DNA of 64,000 nt from Scleroderma bovista (taxonomy: Eukaryota > Basidiomycota > Agaricomycetes > Boletales > Sclerodermataceae): the NCBI GenBank assembly GCA_037178675.1, contig JAYMGJ010000340.1:124001-188000 (forward strand), given 5' to 3'. The notes under the pieces are model-generated. The model did no database searches and was not told the origin of the DNA. It worked only from the letters and a program-made list of their open reading frames with translations. A program made the position numbers and the translations under genes. Of this stretch, positions 10,642 through 22,103 are shown in pieces (positions within the stretch are counted from its first letter, which is position 1; every line of letters starts with the position of its first letter).

Positions 10642-10651
10642 CGAGGAGGAG
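10642..10651 (+). other. Polypurine tract of the copia element
   Basis: The purine run GCGAGGAGGAG immediately precedes the 3' LTR and directly follows the Gag-Pol stop, as expected for plus-strand priming. Confidence 0.75.
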
Positions 10652-11108
10652 TGTCGACAAGAAAGTATGATTATATCTTATCTTAATCTAATCTTGGAGA
10701 TTTCCAGAGATCACAGTTACATGTGATTCGGAGTAGTGTCAACCGGAATACCGGTAGATCACATGACCGGCTCCACAAGATAGCTGGAACTATCACATGC
10801 AAGGCACGTGTATAACACATGCTGATGCACGTTACAGTCACGTTTCCAGATAACTACGTTTATGGAAACTGCACCTACTACATATGGGAATATGGTGAAA
10901 TAGGCTAGAATAATACTTATCTACGCACAGACCATGTACCACAGGTATATATACCCTGTAGGATTCCCTGTAGTTCCTTAGTTCAATACAGTTCAACTGT
11001 TCTCTCATTACTCGCTACTTCAAACAACTCAACTTCAAGAACCAGCTACTTGCTACTAAAGGTACGCTTGCGCTACCCCGTTGCTGTTGCCCCAGTTTTG
11101 TTGCTACA
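10652..11108 (+). repeat. 3' LTR of the young copia element
   Basis: 457 bp, one difference from the 5' LTR (T at 10785). Followed by the target duplication CATCT at 11109-11113. From 11114 to 11460 I see nothing specific. Confidence 0.97.
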
Positions 11109-11499
11109 CATCTTTATCAGTCTACTTGATTATGATCAATTTAGACAGGTTGCTTCTTTTTATCATGCCAGATCACCAGTATACCTGCTGATATATATGA
11201 CCAAAAACCCAACCCCTGCTAAATGTGTTCAAATGTATATATAATTATACCTGCTGATGTACATGTTTCATTCTGATGCTCCAGATCAGATTTATCAGAA
11301 AGTTATTACTGTCCCAGCTGTCCCAGAAGTACTCATACAGGCCAATAGTACCCATACCTTCATTGCCTGTACTTAAATTTCAACCACCTTAATTCATTCA
11401 ATATTCATCTTAATCAATTTATATTCAATTTTGTACAGTACAAAAGAATAAATATTGTACACTAATGGGGGCAGAACAGAGACTAAATATATTGTATAC

Positions 11500-12215
11500 A
11501 TTTGAGGTCGTCGTCGTCGTCATCGTCAATGGTCGTGACGTCAACGCAGGTGGTGGGGGTAGTGGTGGCGGCCACGTCGGGGTCGTCGTCGTCATCGCTG
11601 GTGTTGCGTCAACAATGCAGGTGGGGGGTCGTCGTCGTCGGTGCCTGGTGGTGGCCGTGTTATCGATGCGGGTGGTGGTCACGTCGCCATCGTCCAGGTA
11701 GGGTGGTCGTCGACATTGGGGGTAGTGGTGGCATCGTCATCGTCGACATTGGGGGTCGTCGTCATCGTGTCATCAACGTTGGTGGTGATGGTGGTCGCGT
11801 CGTCGTCAACGTTGGAGGTGGTGGTCGTGGCATCGACGACGTTGGGGGTGGTCGCGTTGTTGTCGTCGAGGGTGGTGGTGGTCACGTCGTCATCATCGAC
11901 GTTGGTGGTGGTGGTGATGGTAGTCGCGTCGGGGTGATCGCATCGTCGTCGACGTGGGTGGTGATGGTGGTCATGTCATCGTCGACATTGGGGGTGGTGG
12001 TGGCCGCGTCATTGACAACGTTGGGGGTGGAGGTCGCTTCATCGTTGTCGTTGGGGGTGGTTGTTGTGTTGTCATCGACGTTGGTGGTGGTGGCTGCGTC
12101 GTCATTGATGCGGGTGGTGGTGGCTGCATTGTCATTGACGCTGGTGATGGTGGTGGTTGACGCGTGGTGTGGTGGTGGTGGTGGTAGAAGACAGAGAGTG
12201 AGGAGACTTAGAGAC
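11500..12215 (+). repeat. G/T-rich trinucleotide-derived minisatellite
   Basis: Imperfect GGT/GTC/GTG-based repeats with a loose 30-33-bp period. One frame reads as repeats of GGGG-x-VVIDVG type, and the repeats keep several frames open, so the ORFs here are probably not genes. It ends at a GT microsatellite at 12224-12254. Confidence 0.7.
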
Positions 12216-12299
12216 ATTTTTGAAGTGTGTGTGTGTGTGCGTGTGTTTGTGTACATGGTTATATCAGCATATTCAACGATCAATATTTTCTAAGGCTTC

Positions 12300-12735
12300 A
12301 CTACACGCCTCGTCCACAGCCATCTCACCACCACCACCACCAGCGTCGTCGACACGACCACCACCATCAGCGACGACGATGACGGCCCCACCACGGACGA
12401 CGGCGATGACAATGGCCACCACCAGCGTTGTCGACCAGACGACAATGACGACAGCCAATGCCAACGCGACGACGACGACTACCAGCAACAGCACCGACCA
12501 CAGCCACGGCCTGCGTCGACGACGCGGTCACCATCCCACTGCCAGCGTCGTCGCGACCCGACCCGATGACAACGACCATCCTACCACCAATGCCCCCGCG
12601 ACCAGACGACGATGACGACCGCTACCACCACCTGCGTCGATGGCGCAGCAATCACCAACAATGATGACGACAACATCCAGCCCCCAACAATGGCACCCGC
12701 GCGATGACGACGATGACCCCCGTTCCTGTCCCTAT
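12300..12735 (+). repeat. C/A-rich trinucleotide-derived repeat, complementary in character to 11500-12215
   Basis: CCA/CGA/CAC-based low-complexity sequence on the plus strand, the strand complement in composition of the preceding block, so base skew reverses across the GT microsatellite. No convincing coding gene. Confidence 0.65.
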
Positions 12736-12978
12736 CCCCAGCGCCGACTCCCATCCCCTCCGTACAAACATATTACTTAGCTATTTGTATTGTATTCGTA
12801 GTAGTTCTAATAAATTAATTTTTTTACTGATATAATGGAGTGAGTGCCCTCTACTGGGTACACTGGAACAACTGGGGGAGGAGTGGACTGGACTTGGAGT
12901 AGAGTTGGACAAACTGGTGCAGAGTCAGTCACATGCTGTCAGCTAATTGGATGCTGATGGCCTTGTGCTCTTGCATGC

Positions 12979-13205
12979 TGGCTGGTCAATAATTATCATA
13001 GCATTACTATAAATAACACAATGACATCCATAAATATTCCTAGTTCAGATTAATAAAATTGTTGTACACTCATTATCAATGGATGCCAGGATGATGACTG
13101 GCTGGTCAATATTTATCATAGCATTATCACACAATGACACAATGACACCCATAGATATTCCTTGTTCAGACCAATAAAATTATTACATACACTTTATCAA
13201 TAGAT
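12979..13205 (+). repeat. Two-copy tandem duplication, 120-bp period
   Basis: About 105 bp starting TGGCTGGTCAAT at 12979 recurs at 13099 with scattered substitutions and small indels. No coding potential seen from 12740 to 13840. Confidence 0.75.
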
Positions 13206-13839
13206 ATCAGACTGCAAGCTGGATGAAAAGAACATAAAATGTCCCCCAGAAAGTATATATCCTCATCATAGGTGTATCTTCCTGTTATTGCAAAATCAAA
13301 TATACATCTTTCTGACATCAATTGATCAGTACAAGATAATGGTTTCTAAGTAATTATCCATTTATATCATGCTGACTTCTATTTGTCAGATTTGTCAGGT
13401 CATACCAGCACCTCCCCAATTTCCTGATGTTACTGCCACCATACTTGCCAACTGCAACTACCACGACACATCAATGGCTACTATCACCACCACTACGAAT
13501 GAACGACAATGACCCGGGTTTGCAAAATGGTACAACATATTTTTCCTTTTTTTCAATTTGTTCACTAACTATTATCCACAGGTCATCTGCATGCACACCC
13601 GCATGCACTCGCACAGTGTGACCCCACCCCCTGTAAGTTTCCTTTCCTTTCTTTCATTAACTAACTATTATTACATGCCCTTTGCACCCTCATCCGCACC
13701 TGTAACCACACACATACAGTGGCCACACGCCCAAAAGATGCATGGAAAAGACACACACTGCACTGACACAATGACAAGACGGTACGTATCTATTAGCTTC
13801 CTTTTTTGTCTTGTTATAAGTTATTAATACCACTAATTG

Positions 13840-14525
13840 AAACCACCACATAGTACCACCACTGCACGTAGCACAGTGCGATGTGACCACCGCCACCAGC
13901 AGCAGTGTCGACAATGACCACCCCAGATATAGGCACGACAACAACTGCAGCGATGGCAAGGTGATCACTGCCAGCATGGTGTGACGCGATGCCAGCAGCA
14001 GCAGCGACAACGACGACCACTGGTGTGACGACGACGGCGATGCCATGGCCAGCATGCATGCACACTGTGACATGACCACGACCATGACCCCAGCACCCTG
14101 TGTTGACGGCAACAGCGGTGATTACCCCAGCGGTCAGCACGTGTGCATGCTGCAATGCGACACCCCAGACCCTCCAGTCGATGACAGCAGCAACAGCAAG
14201 GCAATCGCTGTCAGCACTGTGCGACATGATCACCAGTGCAGCAGCAGCGTCGATGATGACCAGTACCACCCAGATGCCTATGTGCAGCCAATGGACCACA
14301 GGCGGCAGCGGTGGCCAACTCCAGCAGCCACAATGGCCTCCCCACCCGCACACATCGATGGCGGCCACCCCCACTACCTCCACCGCCAATGTGCAGCTGC
14401 GTATGCGCAGCCAATGGACGGCAATGGTGGCCACCCCCACATGCCTGCCCATTTCAACGACAACGACTGATGATGGTGACTGCGACCACGACCACCCACA
14501 TTGGACACCAGATGCCGATTACTAG
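13840..14525 (+). repeat. CAG/CAC/GAC-rich low-complexity block
   Basis: A third trinucleotide-biased stretch rich in CAGCAG, CCACC and GACGAC words. Open frames on both strands follow from the composition. No gene recognised; 14530-14850 holds only AT-rich, ATAG-containing sequence. Confidence 0.5.
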
Positions 14526-14854
14526 TTTACTTAGTAGTCTCACTTGTATGGATATTAATAGTAATCATGTACATTTAAGTACCTGATACCTGCAGCATGC
14601 AAACAATGAACATGGGTATGGACACGGGTGTGGGTGTCTGACATGCTGACTTGTACCCATACTGTTATTCCCTAAATGTGAATAGGTGACAATATAGGGT
14701 ATATTGACTCTGTAAAATACATAGTGTGAACTGTGGCTACAATGACTATAGTGAGCTATTGGAACAACACTGTCAACTATAGTGCCAACTATGTGCTACC
14801 TGTCACACAGTGACAGCTTGATAGTGCAATAGATCACATACCTGATGCAGCATA

Positions 14855-15690
14855 TTACAATAGAGTCTCTAGGTGGCTTGATAGCTGGGTGGCTATGCTA
14901 CATAGCAAAATGTTTTTCCTGATGAGGAATATAATTTTCTTCACTAGAGGCTGGCTGCTGCTTGATGCTCTTGATGTCATTGATGTCATCATAATGGTCG
15001 ATGATGAGCGCATGGGGTCTCTCTTTGGCAGTGGTTGGTTTCCATACTTGACAAATTTGAGAGCACCAGCTTTGATTTCGGCCCATGTGTCAGGTAACAA
15101 CTCTTTGATCGAGACCAAATAAGAGACACTACTCTTGCCCCACTTGCCCTTCTCTGAAAAAGAGCCAGCCTTCAATTTGCCTTCTTCCATCATATGGTCG
15201 GTCTTTCTAGCTATTGAGATAGCTTGCTCAATCTATATAAACAATTTGTCAATGTTTTGGAATGAAAGATGTAAGGGAAAGCTTACTGAACCACTGATTA
15301 ATGCAAGCGCAGCAATTGGATTGGCATCTTTGATTTGTGGACATGGAACTGCATCGGCAACCCTCGTATAATGATATGCAAGGGTCTGAAGAATCAATGG
15401 TTGATGAAATGCCCCAACTCCACACTATGAAAGGTGTCAGCAGCATTATATAAGGAATCAGTGAAAAGCGCACATTATCTGTGTCCCAGATATACAGATA
15501 GACAAATGGAAGGCCAAGGTGTTTATCAAGGGCCCAATCAGCCCATGTGATACACTCATCATCATCAAAGAACTCATCTGACTTCAACCACTCTCTGACA
15601 TTCTTCTCTGCAGCACCAGCAAGTTTACTGTGCCAATCATAGATATGTTGATGAGCGAGCCCATGTACCTGGTTAGGCCGTGTTTTACAG
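14855..15690 (-). pseudogene. C-terminal part of a basidiomycete repeat-associated protein
   Basis: Spliced minus-strand coding remnant. The exon upstream of 15474 reads QHIYDWHSKLAGAA and WADWALDKHLGLPFVYLYIW. The intron 15473-15425 (49 bp) restores frame to FHQPLILQTLAYHYTRVAD and IAALALISGS. The intron 15286-15233 (54 bp) then joins IEQAISIARKTDH. Joined this way it resembles a large family of uncharacterised basidiomycete proteins often found in repeat-rich DNA; the Pfam assignment is uncertain (possibly DUF6532-like). The N-terminal half is missing because the sequence runs into the minisatellite at about 15.67 kb. An N-terminal-like part of the same family lies on the far side of the 35-kb block, at 50.7-52.1 kb. 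Confidence 0.55.
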
Positions 15691-16450
15691 CCAGCGGGGG
15701 TTGACAATCGGCTGTATGTTATGGGCCAGCGGGGGTCAGGTCAGACTACAGGGTGTTGCCGTGATATATGATCCGGCCTGTGTGTGGAATTGTCACCATA
15801 ATACATGGTCCAGCCTGGGGGTGGGTTGTCACCATAATATGAGGTTGGGCCAGGATGCAGGTATCACCATAGTGTATGGTCTGGCCAGGGTGTGTAATTT
15901 AACCATAATATACAGTGCGGCCTGGGTGTGGGTGTCACCATAGTGTATGGTCAGGCCAGGGTATGGGTACATATTGAACAGTCCGGCCTGGGTGTGGGTG
16001 TCACCATAGTGTATGGTCAGGCCAGGGTAGGTGTGTCACCATATTGTACAGTCTGGCCTGGGTGTGGGCATCACTATAGCATATGGTCAGGCCAGGGTAG
16101 GGGTGTCATCATATTGTACAGTCCGGCCTGGGTGTGGGCATCACCATAGTGTATGGTTGGGCCAGGGTAGGTGTGTCACCATAATGTACAGTCCGGCCTG
16201 GGTGTGGGTGTCACCATAATATACAGTCTGGCCTGGGGGTGGGCATCACCATAGTGTATGGTCAGGCCAGGGTAGGGGTGTCATCATAATATACAGTCTG
16301 GCCTGTGTGTGGGTGTCACCATAGTGTATGGTCAGGCCAGGGTAGGGGTGTCACCATATTGTACAGTCCGGCCTGGGTGTGGAGCCCATGCACCTGGGTA
16401 GGCCGTGTTATACGGTCAGCGGACGATGACAATCGGCCGTGCTACATGGG
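15658..16450 (+). repeat. Left minisatellite array, about 70-bp period
   Basis: Tandem units with the words GTGTATGGTCAGGCCAGGGT and CAGTCCGGCCTGGGTGTGGG alternate through 15720-16390. Both ends carry related boundary sequence (GAGCCCATGYACCTGG, then an AGCGG...GACAATCGGC block at 15657-15710 and 16382-16440). The same repeat occurs inverted at 49.42-50.61 kb. Confidence 0.9.
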
Positions 16451-16780
16451 CTGGCGGAAGTGAGGCTTATGACTAGAGCTTTGCCGTATCACAGGGGTCA
16501 GCCCCCGACAGCATTGTCACCAAGTGACAACGGTGGGCCCATGGCTCTGTTGTCATCGCGGGGTAGGGTGAAAGTCTTAAGCCAGACAAATGGGTGTCGT
16601 CATGAAAATACTCGGGCTCAGAGGAGTAGCATACCAATAGAATAAGTGAGCCAGTACGCAATGGAGGCAGTGTGGTGAAATCTGACGGCAGCAATAACAC
16701 CATAGTGAGCCGGTCAATCAGCATTGCGGCATGGTCAACAGTGCGGCAAAGTCAACACTCCGGCATGTTCAACGAGATGA

Positions 16781-16890
16781 TGTGCCGATGAGATGTTGTG
16801 CCGCTGATATGCAGTGCCGCTGATATGTGGTGCTGCTGATATGTGGTGCCGCTGATATGTGGTGCCGACGATATGTGGTGCCGGGTGTTA
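16781..16890 (+). repeat. 16-bp tandem repeat GCCGCTGATATGTGGT (A-type word)
   Basis: Six or so consecutive imperfect copies, preceded at 16700-16780 by CGGCA-containing words. It belongs to the TGCCG repeat class that fills copy A. Confidence 0.8.
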
Positions 16891-16989
16891 TGTGTCGGCC
16901 GCATCTATTGCTGCATCAATTTAGTGCCGACGGTTCCTCGTGCCGGATCTTGGCCTAACGGTAGTTACTTAACACTATATGCACGGCGA

Positions 16990-17600
16990 TACATCTATAT
17001 AGAGGACATAGTATCTAGGGCCTAATGGGTATACAGGGAGATCAACTTTGTGGCCCAACGCACTCAATGGGACACCTATCCACATGCCTTCCCAACTATA
17101 TAGTTGTTCCCGCATTGAGGGCTTGTTTAATCCTCTGGGACACCCCATTCATGGCTTGTCACTTTAAAATGTACTTGCAAGGTTTGCCTGCATAGCTAGA
17201 TAACACCTCTGCTAGGGCCTGCCCAATGCTATGGGATACCATGGCCATTGCCTGTCAGACTGAGCTGGGCGCACTGACTATAAATGATGCTGTCTCCAGG
17301 GCTTGCCCAGAGTTATGGGACACCACACCTGTGGCTAGCACCCCTTAAAGGTACAGTCTCTGCACAGCCCATTGGAATGCAAGGGACAATAGTTCCATGG
17401 CCCTTTGGTAAGAAAGGGACTCTGTTGTTACAGCCTGATCAAAGCCCGAAACACACTATTCCTCTGGCCTGCCAACAGAAATGGCAAACCATATTTAGGG
17501 CCTGATGCAAAGCACGGGACACTGGCACTGCAGCCCTCCTACTCACTCCTATTTGTTGGGCTCTATAATAGAATAGAGAACACTATATCCAGGGCCTCCT
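16990..17600 (+). repeat. Direct repeat R, left copy
   Basis: Diverged but colinear with 33945-34500: shared words include GGGCTTGTTTAATCCTCTGG, ATGCTATGGGA and AAAGCACGGGACAC. No coding function recognised. From 17600 to 18200 there is no gene, only GC-rich sequence with GCCG words. Confidence 0.75.
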
Positions 17601-18207
17601 GCTCATATAGATGATACGGCACCTGGGGCTGTTATGTAATCATGGGACACCATCATATGGGGCTTGACACATTGTGTGACACCACTTTAGCGGCGTGCCT
17701 TGGGAACTGCAGGAGGCGGGGCCTACTCTGCTACTTCTAGCCCCTTGGCCGCAATTCCATGGCTACCCTGCTGCTTTGGCTGCCATGCTGCTAACAGTCC
17801 TTCGGCAGCAGCGGCTATCCCTGGTTCTCTGGCCGCATTGCTGTGGCATACCTTTCTTTTGCCGTGATACCGCGGCTGTACTTGTCATAGTGGAGGCCAC
17901 CACTGCCGCCCGGCCATGATTGGTTACAGCCATCACAGCCGCAAACTTGACGACCGGCATAAGGTATCAACTTGCGGCACCCATTGTATTGGAAGATGCG
18001 GACGACACCTCCACCCAGACATGTGCTATTCCCATTCATGCCGATGTGTTCCCTGTGTGATTTCTGCCTCATTGTTAACCTGGCCGGGTGTTGCAGCCGC
18101 AGCTCAGACTTTGGCCGGCAACATTATATCACATGTGTCGCTTTGGCCGATATTTGATTAACCAATTATTGTTGTGATGAACATATATGTAGGTATTCAT
18201 ACAATGT

Positions 18208-18992
18208 TTACCTACCACCCAAAGACTCCTCCCATTTCTGCCGCAATGCATTTGGTGCACGGGTTAGCATCTCAATGTCCTCCATCCTTTTTGCACAATG
18301 CTGCATCACCTCTATATGATATTTGAGGGCATTGTCCGAGCTCCGCAACATATTGTCGCAGAAGTACCGTGCATTTGACAAGGCCTCGTCGGAGGTATAC
18401 CCAACGGTGAGTAGAATGGTGACCTTTCTATCAGCAACCTTGGAAAAGCTTTAGTATCTAACACAACACGAATAAGGGAGCATACCAGGTCCGGCGGAAA
18501 GAATGCCTCTGCCTCCGATACCATGTCCCGCAGTGGCCGCGTGCTGTACCCTGCCGTACATGGGCCGTGGCCATTTACCCACCACGAGTTTGCCACTTGA
18601 AGCGTACTTGGAACCTGGACTTCGGCGGCCTTCGCATGATAGACGTTCAACTGTCGCATTGCCGCATACAGTCTTGCCGGCGGCAGATCTTCTAGTACGA
18701 CCATTCTGTGCACCCTGCTCGCCATCATTGGCAATATCATCTTCGCACCCATAGCCTGGCATGCGGCAAGCACACGTTCTAAATTTGCCTGGGGGCTCAT
18801 GAGTGTGTTAATCAAATGTAATCATTCTCCACTTACCACTTCCGTTTGTACGTTTGCATACCATTCAGCTGTGGCCAGCATCCCCTCAGGCAGTTGTTGA
18901 ACCGCGTGCACCATCCGTTGAAAGCGGACTCCAACGTATTGCAATACCATGGACAGTTCGCAGGTTTCGCGCAGTTCGGATGTGGTATTCAT
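18208..18992 (-). CDS. Gene X, copy A: conserved KDZ-associated protein, 229 aa, unknown function
   Basis: Three exons, 18992-18837 (156 nt), 18788-18486 (303 nt) and 18438-18208 (231 nt), join in phase 0 throughout with no stop. Introns are 48 and 47 bp. The start is set by homology: copy B gene X begins likewise and shares QYxGVRFxR in exon 1. The middle exon is exactly 303 nt in both copies. The sequence looks alpha-helical and soluble with no recognisable catalytic motif; exon 3 reads TVGYTSDEALSNARYFCDN. It is divergently transcribed from TET/JBP, 276 bp away. Retention of an open frame in both copies, even where other genes are broken, argues for function. No family name known to me. 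Confidence 0.7.
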
Positions 18993-19267
18993 GATTGATG
19001 GTGTGATGGCCGATTCGCCCTAAGCCTTATAACATTCAGGCAATCAATGTTCTCACGGTCCACATGTCACCTGATGCATAATTACCACATTGTGCAACCG
19101 GGCATGTGTTGTTTCGCACCGGCCAATCGCCGATCAGCCTTGTTTAGTGGATCTAGCCGAGAATGGAATGTGTTGCATTGCTGTTTGCAAACAGATGTCC
19201 GCAGGATGCCGCACATCCCCCACTAAAATTTTTACTCCCCACATTGTCAAAAGTCGTCCTGTATCCA

Positions 19268-20531
19268 ATGGCCGGTGCAAATGCCGTGCCATCCAACTAT
19301 ACTTTGTCTGACATCATGGCATCATATATGCGGCGCCGCTTCCTGAATGAAGCATTCCCAGACTTAAATTCCCCCACCCCGGAAACACTTCTGTCCCTGC
19401 CGGTGGACGCAACTGTAGCCATGAACCAAATTGTATCCACCATCACACAGGCATACCATAATCGGAGTGAGCCAATTCTTTTATAGTTCTATTATCCCTT
19501 GCTTGATATCCGCTGAAGTTTCGTGCGGCATTGACTTGATTAGGTTGTCTGAAAGCCTCGGACCAATGCAATCCGGCACAAATGAGCAACAGGAGATTAG
19601 GGTCCTCCGTAGACATCCTTCCTCTTTGACTGGGACCCTTTCCCGGCCCACCATTATTCTGGGAGAAGGTGACACAATTGCATTGTGGTATCTTCCCGGA
19701 GCTCTAGCTCCCTGCATCCAAGTACGGTATCATTCCACTCTCATTGTCCACTGTTGAGGCCTTTGTTTCTAGGAGCACATCGCGGCATCCATTGATTCAC
19801 TTGCAGATCCACTGGAAGAGAGTATTACTAATCAATCATGGCGTACAACACACCAGTATTTCAAGGATGACGTGGATATTTTCGGGTGCTTGGAATTCTC
19901 TCCGGCACGGCACATGCTCGGCCATTCTGTGAGTACCTTGTTCTTTTGACAATGCACTTGTTTGATCTTCTGCTAGACCCCCAATGACATTCCGGGGGTG
20001 TCCAAGGCTTTGGCCGGTCCTACGGGCTATCAATGGAGCAAGGATATATGTCTTCCGTCGGCAATACTTTCAGGTGTTCTTTCTATTATCCATCCGCCTC
20101 TATACCATGCCGGCCACCTTGCCATGCAACACTTGACTGACTGGGCGACCGGCCATGATCCCGGAATGCTGGCGGCACTTGAAAATTGGTCCACTGTCTT
20201 CACCAATATCTCGCTAATTGTCAATCGAAGTACCCCCCTCCACAGGGACCCACACTCTCGAGCAGATTGGTATGACATGCTAGTCAGTGTCGGTAATTAT
20301 GATGATTGTGCACTGCACATTCCCAGTCTTGGGATTCAGGTATTGTACAATCCCGGCACTGTCGTTGCATTTTCCGGCCGGCTCTTTCGGCACGGCGTCA
20401 ACGAGGTTGACGGAGCGAGGTGCTGTTTGGCATATTATATGAGGGATAATATTCACCATTGGTTGAGGGTGCCACGGCCTCTTGATTGGGTGACGCCAGA
20501 TAATGTCTGCAATGCACTGGTGAAGCATTGA
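19268..20531 (+). CDS. TET/JBP family 2-oxoglutarate/Fe(II) dioxygenase, copy A, 370 aa, intact
   Basis: Predicted to oxidise 5-methylcytosine (or a related thymine/cytosine methyl group) in DNA in the nucleus, as fungal TET/JBP enzymes do. Exons 19268-19466, 19519-19721, 19773-19928 and 19977-20531 join in frame; introns are 52, 51 and 48 bp. The start is chosen by alignment with the copy B gene. The catalytic core is in the last exon: H275-R-D277 (TPLHRDPHSRADW) binds iron, H325 (FRHGVNEV) is the distal His and R334 (GARCCLAYY) the likely 2-oxoglutarate-binding Arg. YNPGTVVAFSGRLFRHG fits the core strand. GEGDTIALWYLPGAL marks exon 2. No stop or frameshift. It lies between gene X and the KDZ transposase; the KDZ-TET/JBP linkage in mushrooms is established. 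Substrate and activity are inferred. Confidence 0.85.
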
Positions 20532-20599
20532 ATAATTAGCTTCCTGATATGATTGTTTGTTGTACTAAAATGTAATTCTGATGGTATGTAGTCCAAATT

Positions 20600-20785
20600 T
20601 GTTGCCGATGGGATGTAGTGCCGCTCGGCGAGCCCAAAGTCGATTCTGGCATGATCACAATGATCCGGCTTGGTCAAGTGTAAACATTCAACAGGGCGGC
20701 ACATTCATCATTCCGGCATAGTCAACACTTTCCGGCAGATTCAACAGTTCGGCACAATTATAATTCTGGCAGCGTGAACTAATCT
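20600..20785 (+). repeat. A-type CGGCA-word stretch after the TET/JBP gene
   Basis: Scattered TGCCG/CGGCA words (GATGTAGTGCCGCTCGGCG, TTTCCGGCAGATTCAAC) lead into the inverted repeat that starts at 20788. Confidence 0.6.
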
Positions 20786-20787
20786 AG

Positions 20788-21683
20788 CATCAATCATGCT
20801 GTTGTGTAGTGGCGTGTCAGGATGCTTCCGGCAATGTGTGCCACAATGATGATAGTGCCGAATTGTTGATTGTGCCGAACTGTTGACTGTGCCGGAATGA
20901 TGAATGTGCTGAATGGTTGATTGTGCCACAGGGTTGACTCTGCCACAATGTTGAGCCAGAACGGTGATTGTGCCGGAGGGTTGATTGTGCCGCAGTGTTG
21001 ACTCTGCCGTAATGTTGACAGGCCAGCACAATCAATACTCCGGCACAATCAACCTTGCGGCACAGTCAACACTCCGGCAGGATCCACATCCCGGCAGTCA
21101 ACAGGCCGGCACAATCAACACTCCGTCGGCACAATCAACCCTTCGGCGCCATCATTAGTCTGGCCCAGTCAACACTCCGGCACCATTACCAGTCCGGCAC
21201 AGTCATCATTCCAGCACAGTCCTACCTCAGAGCGTGCTCGACCTGGACAGCTTGTGCCGCAGTGTTGACTCTGCCGTAATGTTGACAGGCCAGTACAATC
21301 AATACTCCGGCACAATCAACCTTGCGGCACAGTCAACACTCTGGCAGGATCCACATCCCGGCAGTCAACAGGCCAGCACAATCAACACTCCGTCGGCACC
21401 ATCATTAGTCTGGCCAAGTCAACACTCCGGCACACTCAACCCTCCGGCACAGGCAACATTGCGGCCGAGCCAACACTGCGGCACAATCATCATTTCGGCA
21501 CAATCACCATTCTGGCTCAACATTGCGGCAGAGTCAGCCCTCCGGCACAATCAACCTTTCGGCACATTCATCATTCCGGCACAGTCAACATTCCGGCACA
21601 ATCAACAATTTGGCATCATCATCATTGCGGCACACGCTGCTGGAAGCATCCTGACACGCCGCTACACAACAGCATGATTGATG
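20788..21683. repeat. Large inverted repeat of TGCCG/CGGCA words with internal direct duplication
   Basis: Left arm 20788-about 21000 is an imperfect reverse complement of about 21470-21683 (both ends CATCAATCATGCT / AGCATGATTGATG). Within it, 20987-21175 is duplicated directly at 21253-21430. Units are 14-18 bp and carry CGGCACAATCAAC on one side and GTTGATTGTGCCG on the other. Differences between copies include CG versus CA/TG. From 21690 to 22100 there is no gene. Confidence 0.85.
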
Positions 21684-22103
21684 CAGTGAACTATGACACA
21701 TAGGTTATAGCTAGCTGTTGCACCGGCACACAATGGTTTCTAGCTGCGGTAGTTGATTGTTATCAATGCCAGCAGTCGTGGAACTACGAGGACCACGGCC
21801 GGTAGGCCCATGATTGCACCTCTTCCCTTGGCAGATTTATATTTACATATTGGCCAAAGGGTGTGCATGCATGGCATTCAATTGCTGCTGGTACATGGCT
21901 TTTCCATTCCGGCTACCAGCGAATCTACGTGCCACTGTTCATGACCCTCCCATTCCATCATCCATTCATTCCAAGGTATGCACCCCATAAATACCTTGCA
22001 GTTGCACCTTGTTTTCTCCACTAACAGCCACTCGATGATCCATTTTAAATATGTCCTCTTTGCATACCATATAGTGGTATTTGATGCCGATGGTCAATGC
22101 CAA

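Larger units (their letters stand above)
2814..11113 (+). mobile_element. Complete, young Ty1/copia LTR retrotransposon with CATCT target duplication
   Basis: Identical-length 457-bp LTRs (2819-3275 and 10652-11108), both TGTCGACA...GCTACA, differ at one base (C at 2952, T at 10785, a CpG>TpG type change). The 5-bp flanks CATCT (2814-2818 and 11109-11113) match, so this is an unrearranged insertion. Inside are a primer-binding site, three overlapping upstream ORFs, an intact Gag-Pol frame with domain order Gag-PR-IN-RT-RNaseH (copia order), and a purine tract before the 3' LTR. Near-identical LTRs and an open 1667-codon Pol point to recent transposition. Confidence 0.97.

Noticed and set aside
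11425..12664. Long Val/Ser/Gly- and Thr-rich ORFs in several frames
   Set aside because: Products of trinucleotide low-complexity DNA; several frames are equally open and none shows gene structure.
15658..16450. CRISPR array
   Set aside because: Units vary continuously with no constant repeat and unique spacers, and the DNA is clearly eukaryotic.
20741..21677. Proteins with HNQP/QSTLRHN repeats on both strands
   Set aside because: Direct translation of the palindromic CGGCA repeat array; the same peptide appears on both strands because the DNA is inverted.
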